From positions 210,397 through 274,396 of the forward strand of contig NZ_JAGMUJ010000084.1 in assembly GCF_019049255.1 (NCBI RefSeq): a stretch of DNA of 64,000 bases, written 5' to 3'. Positions 17,618 through 25,579 of this stretch are shown piece by piece; positions within the stretch are counted from its first letter, which is position 1, and every line of letters starts with the position of its first letter. The notes beneath the pieces were generated by a model. The model saw only the letters and a list, made by a program, of their open reading frames with translations. It searched no databases and was not told the DNA's origin. Both the position numbers and the translations under genes were made by a program. Origin of the DNA: Streptomyces sp. AC558_RSS880 (GTDB taxonomy: Bacteria > Actinomycetota > Actinomycetes > Streptomycetales > Streptomycetaceae).

Positions 17618-17935
17618 TCAGGCGCAGGACCAGGCCGACATTCCCTGGAGCCGGGCCAGGCGTCTGGCCACGGCGATCTGTTCCTCACGGGTCGCCAGGT
17701 CCGCACGCGGGGCGTACTTGAGTCCGCCGGCCGCGACCCAGCTCGACTGCGCGAACTGCAGGCCGCCGTAGTGGCCGTTGCCGGTGTTCGCCTGCCAGTC
17801 GCCGCTGGACTCGCACGCGGCGATGGCGTCCCAGTCGGTCCCCCGGGGAGCCGACGGGGACGCCGTCGCCTCGGCGGTCGTACCGAGGGCGATCGCGGCG
17901 GTCGTGACGATCACGGCGGTCCTGATGCGGCCCAT
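17618..17935 (-). CDS. Secreted Rpf-type transglycosylase
   Basis: A 105-residue secreted protein if started at the ATG at 17935 (MGRIRTAVIVTTAAIALGTT is a signal peptide). An ATG at 17983 would add 16 residues before the signal. The mature domain, DWDAIAACESSGDWQANTGN followed by HYGGLQFAQSSWVAAGG, is the resuscitation-promoting-factor lysozyme-like domain, with the catalytic Glu in ACESSG and a cysteine paired with that of the terminal SAWSCA. It cleaves peptidoglycan glycan strands and aids spore germination in Streptomyces. No LysM domain is present, so it is a minimal member. Confidence 0.88.
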   Translation of the reverse strand: MGRIRTAVIVTTAAIALGTTAEATASPSAPRGTDWDAIAACESSGDWQANTGNGHYGGLQFAQSSWVAAGGLKYAPRADLATREEQIAVARRLARLQGMSAWSCA

Positions 17936-18096
17936 ACGCGCGTTCCGCACCGAACCCGTCGAGGTGTTTCGTCTACAGATCATAAAGAACTGTTACACCG
18001 TGCCACCGCACGATGGCACGCCGACGATCCCCTCCTTGCCCCGGACGGGGTACGTGGTCGTCCGCCTCGACCACGTCGGTCCGGCCGGGTCACGCA

Positions 18097-18555
18097 CTAC
18101 CTCGACGCGGGTTCCACCACCGTGTCCCCGGACGGGGCGGGTGCGGTGCCGCCGGGGCGGAGCAGGCCCGTCAGGGACAGGGCGCCCGGCCCGGAGAAGA
18201 CCAGGAGCAGAAAACCCCAGCAGAACAACGCCGGTGCCAGGCCGCCGTTCTGGAGAGGGAACAGACCGTCCTTCTGGTGCTCGGTGAAGTAGGCGAAGGC
18301 CATGGCTCCCGAGCTGAGGAACGCCGCGCTGCGGGTCGCGGCTCCGAGGAGGACGAGGGCACCGCAGACGAGCTCGATCACGCCCGCGTACCAGAACGGC
18401 CAGTCACCGGTCGGGGCGGCCTTCCTGTCCAGTACGCCGAACACCGTGGCGACGCCCTCGCTGGTGAACAGCAGGCCGAGGACGATGCGGAACAGGCCCA
18501 GCACGAGCGGTTGGTGACCGGCCAGCCGGTCGCTCAGGCGGGCGGTGCTCATCAT
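18097..18555 (-). CDS. DoxX family membrane protein
   Basis: A 152-residue protein with four hydrophobic helices: LVLGLFRIVLGLLFTSEGVA, WYAGVIELVCGALVLLGAAT, FLSSGAMAFAYFTEHQKDG and LFCWGFLLLVFSGPGALSL. The pattern and the R-x-x-L-G-L-x-F motif of helix 1 match DoxX proteins, small membrane oxidoreductase-linked proteins. The start at 18555 follows AAGGAG by seven bases; the longer frame to 18609 has no such site. No partner gene is adjacent. Confidence 0.88.
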   Translation of the reverse strand: MMSTARLSDRLAGHQPLVLGLFRIVLGLLFTSEGVATVFGVLDRKAAPTGDWPFWYAGVIELVCGALVLLGAATRSAAFLSSGAMAFAYFTEHQKDGLFPLQNGGLAPALFCWGFLLLVFSGPGALSLTGLLRPGGTAPAPSGDTVVEPASR

Positions 18556-18742
18556 CGCGTACTCCTTGCGTCGGCCGGTGGAACGTAGAGGGCCGGCGCC
18601 GGGGGTCACGCGCGCGAGGCCGTCTGCTCTTCTTCAACGTGCGCGCCGGTCCGCCCGTTCAGCCGAACCGCCGTGCACGCGCGGCCGACCGGCCCGCCGG
18701 ACGGCGACGCGCTGTCGTCGCCGCCCGGCGGGAGGAGTTCGC

Positions 18743-21700
18743 TCAGGACCGCGGCGGGGCCGAGCGGAAGGTCCAGTGTCCCGAACCCACCTGGTACACG
18801 GCCTCCTCCCCGGACGTGCGCAGCAGGCGCGCTCCCCTCGGTGCCTCGGCCCGTCCGCCGGCCGCGGGGACGTGCACCTCGGCGGTGCTGCCGGCGGGGA
18901 CGTCCACGGTCAGCCGGAAGCGGCCGTCCGTCCGTTCCCAGTCGCTGCGGGCGATGCCGTACGGCGTCCGGTAGGAGCCCGACGCCGAGGTCATGTCGCC
19001 CTCGACGGCCGGGTCGATCAGCAGCTCGGCGTAGCCGACGGAGTCGGCGGTCTGGGCGATGCCGGCGACCCGGGTGGTGAACCAGGAGTCGATGGCGCCG
19101 AGCATGAAGTGGTTCTGCGACTGGCCGGGGCCGCCGTCCCAGGACTCGCCCAGGGTGGTGTTGCCGGCGCGTACCTGGTAGCCGTAGCTGGGACTGGTGG
19201 TCTGCGTGGCGATGGCGTGCACGAGGTCGTCGCGCCCCGCCCCGCTGAGGACCCGGAAGGCGGCGGGCAGGGAGATCTCGCCCAGGATCAGGTGGTTGCC
19301 CGCGTCCTTGACCGCGGTGGTGAAGTGGGTGAGCAGGCGGTCCCGCTCCCCCGCCGGGTGGGCGCCCATGTCGAGGGCGAGCGCCTCGGCCCCGTGACCG
19401 CCGCCGCCGAAGGTGCCGGCGGTGGTGTCGTAGTACTTCGCGGACAGGGCCTTCGCGCTCGCGTCGGCCTTGGCGCGGTACTCGTCCGCGGCCCCCTGGT
19501 CGCCGAGGACGGTGGCGATGCGGCTGAGGGCGTCGGCGACCCGCCAGTAGCCGTAGGTGCCGGCCACGGCGCGCGGGAAGGTCCGGTCGGGCGTGAACCA
19601 GTCGCCGAGGCCGTAGTCGAGGATGCCGTCCTTGACCTGGGTCTCCAGGAAGGCCGCGTACTGCCGCATGCGCGGGTAGTACGTCTCGAGGGTCTGCTTG
19701 TCGCCGTAGGTGGTGTAGAGCTGCCAGGGGACGAGGACGAAGGCGCCGCCCCAGTTGGAGTCGTTGCGGTAACCGCCGGGCAGGCTCGTGTACTCCGGGA
19801 CCGTGCTCGGGATCAGGCCCTCGGTGGTCTGCGCGTCCGCCATGTCCCGGACGATCTTGCGCAGGTAGGACTGCATGTCGTAGTTGCCGGCGAGGGCCGG
19901 GAAGACCAGCTGGTTCTGTTCCAGCCAGCCCAGCTTCTCGCGGCTCGGACAGTCGGTGAGGACGCTCATCATGTTGCCCTCGATGGAGCGGCGGATCAGC
20001 GCGTGGATGTCGTTGATCAGCGGGTCGGAGCTGGTGAAGTCACCGGCGGAGGTGTTGTCGGTGTGCAGGACGTGTCCGCGCACGCTCACCGTCGCCCCCT
20101 CGGGCACACCCCTCAGGTCGAGGTAGCGGAATCCGTGGTAGCTGAAGCGCGGGTGCCAGGTCTCGTCGCCGCGGCCCCGGGCGGTGTAGGAGTCCCACAG
20201 GGGGGCTCCGACGTTGCTGATGGACTGGAAGGCGCGGCCGTCCTTCAGGCTCTCCGCCGGGTAGACGCGGATCGCGGTGCCCTCCGGTGCCCGAACGGTG
20301 ATCTCCGGCCAGCCGGCGATGTTGCGTCCGAGGTCGAAGACGCGGCTGCCGTCGGCGCCGTCGACCTCCCGGCCCTCCAGGGTCTCGACGATCCGGATGG
20401 GTTCGGTCTCCCGGGCGCTGAGCGCGGCAGGCCGTTCGGTGGTGCCGGGGCCCGCCACCACGGTCGCCCGCCGCCAGTCCGAGTGGTCGCCGGCGGGCTC
20501 GTCCCAGTGGGGGATCTCCCGGCGGGCGTCGTAGTCCTCGCCGCCGTACCAGTTCGAGGAGGTGGTGGGGCCGAGGGTGGTGCGCCAGTCGTCCCCGCTG
20601 GTCAGGGTGCGGACCCGGCCGTCGGCCAGGGTGACGTCCAGCCGGGCGATCAGCTTGGGGTCACTGAGGTTGCCGTAGAGCTTGCGGTAGCGGTCGGCGG
20701 TGCTGACGACGTTGGACATGCCGTTGCCGAGGGCCACGCCGATGGTGTTGGCGCCGGGCCGCAGCCGGTCGGTGACGTCGTAGGTGACGTACTGGACGCG
20801 CTCGGCGAAGTCGGTGTTGGCCGGTTCGAGGACCGCGTCGCCCACGGGCTCGCCGTTGATGCTGGCGTCGTGGACGCCGAGGCCGGCGATGTAGAGGCGG
20901 GCGCTGCGCACCGCCTTGGGGAGGGTGAAGTCGTCGGCGAGCAGGGGCAGTCCGGCCGGCAGGTACGGGGTGGGCGGCCGCCGGCCGGTGACCCGGGTGA
21001 GCTCGGTGAACGGGCCGGTCGCGCCGTCGGCGGAGGAAACGGCGTAGTCGACGGGGAAGTTGGGGACGCGTCCGTCGTCGGTGAGGACGTCGGCGCGCGG
21101 GTACAACGCCAGTTCGTCGAAGGTCTTCACCGACTTCAGGTCGAGCGTGAGGGTGACCGGGGCGGCGGAGACGTCCGGGCCGGTGTGCGGGGCGCTCGCG
21201 TAGCCGGCCGCGGTCTGCAGGGCGCTGTTGGGCAGGCCGTCCACCGCCAGCGCGGGTTCCCAGGTCTTGCGCAGCGTGTTGCTCTCGGACGCGGTGACCG
21301 CGGCGCCGCGGGCGAGGCCGGTGGTGGAGGTGGTGGAGTCGCGGAGGTCGATCTCACCGAGCTGGAGCCGCCAGGTGCGGTCGGGGAAGGACTCGGCGAG
21401 CGGCAGGCCGAGCCGGGTGACGTCCAGGCGGACGTAGCGGGCGGTGGTCCTGGGGAGCCGTACGACGACGGGTTCGGCCGTGCGCCCGCTCAACTGCCAG
21501 TCGGGGTGGGTGATCCAGTCGGCTCCCCAGTCGGACCGTTTCGTCAGGCCGGTCTCGAAGACGGCGGTGCGGCTCCAGCCGCCGTCCCTGTGTCCGGGCC
21601 CGGACCAGAGCATGACGCGCCAGTGGACGCGGGTGCGGGACCCCAGCTCCTTCCCGTCGTACGTGGTCGCGGGCACGGCCGAGTCGACGCGGCCGGAGTC

Positions 21701-21991
21701 CCACAGGTCGGGGCGGGAGGAGTTGAGCAGCCGGGGCGAGGTGGCGGCCTGCACCCGGTAGGCGGACTGCCGGGCGCCGGGGTGGTCGGCGTCGATCTCC
21801 CAGCTGAGTTCGGGGGTGGTGTCGTCGATGCCGAGGGCCTGCGTGAGGTGCTGGGTGCGCAGCCGGGTCGGGGAGACGTCGCCGGTGGCGGCGTCGGCGG
21901 CGACCGCGCCGGCCAGCACGGTCGCGAAGGCGGTGGCCGCGGCCAGGGCGGCGGACCACCCGGGTCTGCGGTGCGGGTGCGGTGTGGACAT
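18743..21991 (-). CDS. Secreted alpha-L-rhamnosidase, GH78, with inserted discoidin-like domain
   Basis: A 1082-residue protein with a Sec-type signal (residues 1-35, ending AVAADAA). The N-terminal beta domain ELSWEIDADHPGARQSAYRV is the GH78 opening. Residues about 165-335 form an F5/8 type C (discoidin-like) carbohydrate-binding domain inserted before the second rhamnosidase N-domain (from about 350, RSARLYIAGLGVHDASING). The (alpha/alpha)6 barrel carries DCPSREKLGW (Asp679, Glu684) and GESWDG (Glu948), which correspond to the acidic catalytic residues of GH78. It removes terminal alpha-L-rhamnose from plant polysaccharides or glycosides. It is the last gene of an apparent operon with the GH106-like and GH127 genes, 88 bases after the former. 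Confidence 0.93.
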   Translation of the reverse strand: MSTPHPHRRPGWSAALAAATAFATVLAGAVAADAATGDVSPTRLRTQHLTQALGIDDTTPELSWEIDADHPGARQSAYRVQAATSPRLLNSSRPDLWDSGRVDSAVPATTYDGKELGSRTRVHWRVMLWSGPGHRDGGWSRTAVFETGLTKRSDWGADWITHPDWQLSGRTAEPVVVRLPRTTARYVRLDVTRLGLPLAESFPDRTWRLQLGEIDLRDSTTSTTGLARGAAVTASESNTLRKTWEPALAVDGLPNSALQTAAGYASAPHTGPDVSAAPVTLTLDLKSVKTFDELALYPRADVLTDDGRVPNFPVDYAVSSADGATGPFTELTRVTGRRPPTPYLPAGLPLLADDFTLPKAVRSARLYIAGLGVHDASINGEPVGDAVLEPANTDFAERVQYVTYDVTDRLRPGANTIGVALGNGMSNVVSTADRYRKLYGNLSDPKLIARLDVTLADGRVRTLTSGDDWRTTLGPTTSSNWYGGEDYDARREIPHWDEPAGDHSDWRRATVVAGPGTTERPAALSARETEPIRIVETLEGREVDGADGSRVFDLGRNIAGWPEITVRAPEGTAIRVYPAESLKDGRAFQSISNVGAPLWDSYTARGRGDETWHPRFSYHGFRYLDLRGVPEGATVSVRGHVLHTDNTSAGDFTSSDPLINDIHALIRRSIEGNMMSVLTDCPSREKLGWLEQNQLVFPALAGNYDMQSYLRKIVRDMADAQTTEGLIPSTVPEYTSLPGGYRNDSNWGGAFVLVPWQLYTTYGDKQTLETYYPRMRQYAAFLETQVKDGILDYGLGDWFTPDRTFPRAVAGTYGYWRVADALSRIATVLGDQGAADEYRAKADASAKALSAKYYDTTAGTFGGGGHGAEALALDMGAHPAGERDRLLTHFTTAVKDAGNHLILGEISLPAAFRVLSGAGRDDLVHAIATQTTSPSYGYQVRAGNTTLGESWDGGPGQSQNHFMLGAIDSWFTTRVAGIAQTADSVGYAELLIDPAVEGDMTSASGSYRTPYGIARSDWERTDGRFRLTVDVPAGSTAEVHVPAAGGRAEAPRGARLLRTSGEEAVYQVGSGHWTFRSAPPRS

Positions 21992-22079
21992 GTGGCTTCC
22001 TGCCGGGTGTGGGAGGGACCGGGGGCGGGGGTCGTACGCGGTTCCGGGGCCGGTGGGCTTCGCGGTCCCGGAACGGTGC

Positions 22080-25000
22080 TCAGACGCGCCGGAGTTCGAC
22101 CGTGGCGCGGCGCCGGAACCGGAGGGTCACGGGGCCGAGCAGGCCGGACGGCAGCGGCTTCCTGCGTTCGTTGGACAGCGTGTTGGAGACGCGCACGCTC
22201 AGGGTGTTGCGGCCGGGGCGCAGCCGCTCGGTGACGTCGGCGACGAACGGGGCCCACAACAGCGGCGGCAGCACGATGCCGTTGACGGTAACCTCCGCGA
22301 CGTCGCGCACGTCACCGAGGTCCAGCAGGACCCGGCGGTCGCGCAGTTCGGCGGTGTCGACGTCGACGGTGGTGGTGTACGTGCCGCTGCCGGAGAACAG
22401 CGGGTCGTGCGCGGTCCAACTGCCCAGCGGCGCGGTGACGGGGGTGGCGCCGTCGCGTGCGAAGGCGAACGTCCAGTCGCCGGTCACCGGAACCGGCTCG
22501 AGCGGGTCGTCGACGCGCACGGTGCCGCGGTACGGGTGGCCGCCGTCGGTGCCGGTGAGGGTGTGGGTGCCGGGCGCGGCGGCCTCCACGGTGGCCCTGA
22601 GCACCGTTCCGCGGCGTTCCACGGCCAGGACCGGCAGGGGTGAGTCCGTGAGGTGGGGCTCGTGCCGGACACCGGGGCGCACCACGACGACCAGGCTCCG
22701 GTACGGCTCCAGGTCCAGCGGGAGCCGCACGCCGTCCTTGGTGCTCCGGTGCAGCGGTGCCGGGCCGCCGGTGCCGGTCTCCGGGTCCCAGATCCGGGGC
22801 ACGCCGGCGGCGGGCAGGGCGGCGACGGTCCGGACCCGTTCGCCGCTCTCGTTGTTGATCAGGAAGACGGTGTCCGCGCCCTGCCGCACGCGCAGCACCC
22901 GGACGGCGTCCCGGGGCGGGTCGAGGACGGCGGCGGCCGCCCCGGCGCCGGTCGCGGCGGCGCCCAGCGCGCCGGTGTCCGCGACGCGTACGGCCTGTCC
23001 GCGCCCGAGGGTCCGGCTGCCGGGAACGCGGTCGCCGAAGAGGTCGCGCAGACCGTGGGCGAGGGTGCGGTCGTTGCCGTCGGCCTCGTCGGTGTCCAGG
23101 GCGCCCACCGCGATCACGGTGCCGCCCGCGCGGACGAACGCGCGCAGCACCCGCAGTCCGTCCGCGTCCAGGGTCGGCGTCTCGGGAACGACCACCAGGT
23201 CGTAGGCGGCGTGGCCGACCACGAGCCGGCCTCCCCGGACGCCGGCGTGGGCCCGCAGGGCCGGGTCGCCGGTGAGGGCTCCCTCGTGCAGCAGGTCGAA
23301 GTCGACCTGGGACCGTTCCAGGGCGTAGGCGGCGTCGGCGAGCGGGCCGTCGACGTCGCCCTGCCGGTCGGTGCCGGTCGACTGCTCGGCGGCGCGCTGC
23401 GGTTGCAGCAGCGCGGTGCGGGCGGCGGAGGTGCCGCGGCCGGCCTCCATGAGCCGTCCGATCCACTCGGCGAGCGGGCGCATCGCCCACCACCAGGGCG
23501 CGCGCGGGCCGAACGGCGGCGGGAAGTACACGCGGGTCTCGTCGGTCCACAGCGCGTGCAGCACCGTCAGGTTGACGCCGCGGGCCGCCTGCGCGCCCAC
23601 GGTCGCGCGCACGAAGGCGGGGGTGACCTGCCAGCCCATGTTGCCGAACATCTCCAGCAGGGCCCGTTCGCGGCCCATCTGGTGGGCGACGGAGACCGGG
23701 TTGCGGGGGATCATGGTGGGCTCGCCGGCCACGTACTCGGCGGTGATGATGTCGCCGCCGGGCACCTGCGCCCACTGGTTGACCTTGTGCAGGTCGCCGG
23801 TGGTGACGATGCGCTTGGCGGGGGCGGTCTCGTCGTAGAGCGGGTTGGTGATGAGGGCGACGCCCCACTCGTCGTACAACCGCGCCTGCTTCTCGAAGGC
23901 CTTGGCGAAGCGGTCGGAGACGGCCTGCCAGTAGCGGCCGCGGACGGTGCGGCCCGCGCGGCCGAGGTCGTCGAAGGCGGCGGCGTAGGCGGCGCCGGGG
24001 GTGACTCCGACGGCGCGCAGGGCCCCTTCGAGGGAGGGTGACCACGGCAGGCGCTTGAAGTGGGCCTCGGCGGAGGCGAAGAAGGGCTCGTCGTCCCAGA
24101 AGCCGGGGACGACCGTGCCGAAGTACCGTCCGAAGCGGCGGTGGTACTCGGCGGGGACGATGTCCAGGAACAGCTCGACCGGTTCGTCGTCGAGCAGGTC
24201 GACGTAACTGCGGCTGTATCCCTGGGAGTCGTCGACGAGGAGGACCCCGCCGAAGAGGTCCACCTGCCACTCCCCCGCCGGCGCCTGCCAGGTGTGGTCG
24301 CCGGTCAGCCGGCCGGTGAGGTCGGTGACGTCGGCCGCGCCGGCCGGTCCGACGGGGCGTGCGGCAGCGGCGGCGACCGTGAAGTCCCCGGCAGGCAGCT
24401 CCTTTTCGGGGAAGGCCCGGGCGGCGGAGGAGTCGTCGAAGGCCGAGTCGTACAGGACGGCGCCGTCGGCACCCTCGACGGTGAGGTTCTCCCAGAGGGC
24501 GCGCTGGTCGTCGACGGCGCGCACGCCGGCGCCGCCCGTGGCGTGGGCGGAGTCCCGGACGGTGCCCTTGTCCCGGCCGTCGAGGGTGACGGACACCGTG
24601 TCCGCGCGGACGGTGACCCGCAGGGTGTGGAACCTGGTCTTGTTGAAGCCGTCGGTGCGGGTGCTGCGCAGCAGTTCGGCGGGTTCCGTGCCGGGGGCCA
24701 GCCGGTGGACGGTGGTCACGCCGGTCTGGTCGAAGGTGACGGCGTACCCGGAGTGCCCGTCGGCCGAGCCGCGCACGACGAGACCGGCCGCGCCGTGCTC
24801 GGCCTTGGCGCTGCCGGTGACGGTGTAGTCGGCCCAGCCGGCGCTGTCGCGCAGGACGGTGGCGCCGTGGAGCACGGCGGCGTCGGCCACCAGGCGTCCC
24901 GCCTCGACCCCGACCCCGGTGCTGCGGCGCAGGTCGACGGCGGCCGGGCCGCGTACCACGGTGGTCGAGCGGGCCAGTGCCTTCAGGCGCAGGTCGGGCC

Positions 25001-25517
25001 GGGGGGCGTAGGTGCGGCTGCCGACCTGTCCGCCCTTGACGATGAACTCCCCGGCGCGTCCGCTGGGGAAGTGGTCGTCGTTGAACAGCCACACGCGCAT
25101 GCCGGTGCGTTCGGCGGTGCGCAGGACGTGGCCCACGATGTCGAACCACTCCTCGGTGAAGAACACCGGGCGCATCTCGGCGTTGTCGAAGGAGAAGAGG
25201 ATGACCTCGTACATGCCCTTGTCCCGGAGGTCCGCCATCTGGCGGTCCACGAGTTCGGGGGTGACGGGGCCGTTCCAGTACCAGTAGACGGTGGGGCGGC
25301 TGTCGCGGCGCGGGTCGGCGAAGTGCCGGGGCGAGAAGGCGTCCCGGCCGGGTCCCGCGGCCGCCTCCGCCGCTCCGGTGGCGGGGGCGGCGGACGCGGT
25401 CTCGGGGAAGCCGACGGCGGCCAGGGCGCCGGTGGCGCCGGCGGCGGCCACGAACCGGCGTCTGGAGAGGGCGCTTTCGGGGCCGTCGGGGCGTTCGGGT
25501 GTCGCGTCTTCGGGCAT
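22080..25517 (-). CDS. Secreted glycoside hydrolase, GH106-like alpha-L-rhamnosidase
   Basis: An 1145-residue protein with a twin-arginine signal (SRRRFVAAAG at residues 18-27). The catalytic barrel begins SRPTVYWYWNGPVTPELVDR and contains MRVWLFNDDHFPSGRAGEF, GFWDDEPFF and the segment GDIITAEYVAG. The C-terminus is a beta-sandwich with the GH2-like repeat DLGDVRDVAEVTVNGIVLPP and LRPGRNTLSVRVSNTLSN. This layout is that of GH106 and related large rhamnosidases. It lies 62 bases after the GH127 gene and 88 before GH78, so probably in one transcript. The ATG at 25517 follows AGGAG. A residue-level catalytic assignment is not possible by eye. Confidence 0.82.
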   Translation of the reverse strand: MPEDATPERPDGPESALSRRRFVAAAGATGALAAVGFPETASAAPATGAAEAAAGPGRDAFSPRHFADPRRDSRPTVYWYWNGPVTPELVDRQMADLRDKGMYEVILFSFDNAEMRPVFFTEEWFDIVGHVLRTAERTGMRVWLFNDDHFPSGRAGEFIVKGGQVGSRTYAPRPDLRLKALARSTTVVRGPAAVDLRRSTGVGVEAGRLVADAAVLHGATVLRDSAGWADYTVTGSAKAEHGAAGLVVRGSADGHSGYAVTFDQTGVTTVHRLAPGTEPAELLRSTRTDGFNKTRFHTLRVTVRADTVSVTLDGRDKGTVRDSAHATGGAGVRAVDDQRALWENLTVEGADGAVLYDSAFDDSSAARAFPEKELPAGDFTVAAAAARPVGPAGAADVTDLTGRLTGDHTWQAPAGEWQVDLFGGVLLVDDSQGYSRSYVDLLDDEPVELFLDIVPAEYHRRFGRYFGTVVPGFWDDEPFFASAEAHFKRLPWSPSLEGALRAVGVTPGAAYAAAFDDLGRAGRTVRGRYWQAVSDRFAKAFEKQARLYDEWGVALITNPLYDETAPAKRIVTTGDLHKVNQWAQVPGGDIITAEYVAGEPTMIPRNPVSVAHQMGRERALLEMFGNMGWQVTPAFVRATVGAQAARGVNLTVLHALWTDETRVYFPPPFGPRAPWWWAMRPLAEWIGRLMEAGRGTSAARTALLQPQRAAEQSTGTDRQGDVDGPLADAAYALERSQVDFDLLHEGALTGDPALRAHAGVRGGRLVVGHAAYDLVVVPETPTLDADGLRVLRAFVRAGGTVIAVGALDTDEADGNDRTLAHGLRDLFGDRVPGSRTLGRGQAVRVADTGALGAAATGAGAAAAVLDPPRDAVRVLRVRQGADTVFLINNESGERVRTVAALPAAGVPRIWDPETGTGGPAPLHRSTKDGVRLPLDLEPYRSLVVVVRPGVRHEPHLTDSPLPVLAVERRGTVLRATVEAAAPGTHTLTGTDGGHPYRGTVRVDDPLEPVPVTGDWTFAFARDGATPVTAPLGSWTAHDPLFSGSGTYTTTVDVDTAELRDRRVLLDLGDVRDVAEVTVNGIVLPPLLWAPFVADVTERLRPGRNTLSVRVSNTLSNERRKPLPSGLLGPVTLRFRRRATVELRRV

Positions 25518-25579
25518 GGCGGAGCTCCTGGGGTGGGTGGTCGGCGGGGCGGGCGGGACCGTGGACGCGGATGCGCCGC

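Noticed and set aside
18545..22234. 1229-residue plus-strand frame opposite the GH78 gene
   Set aside because: Gly/Val/Arg-rich shadow with no domain; the opposite strand encodes a full rhamnosidase.
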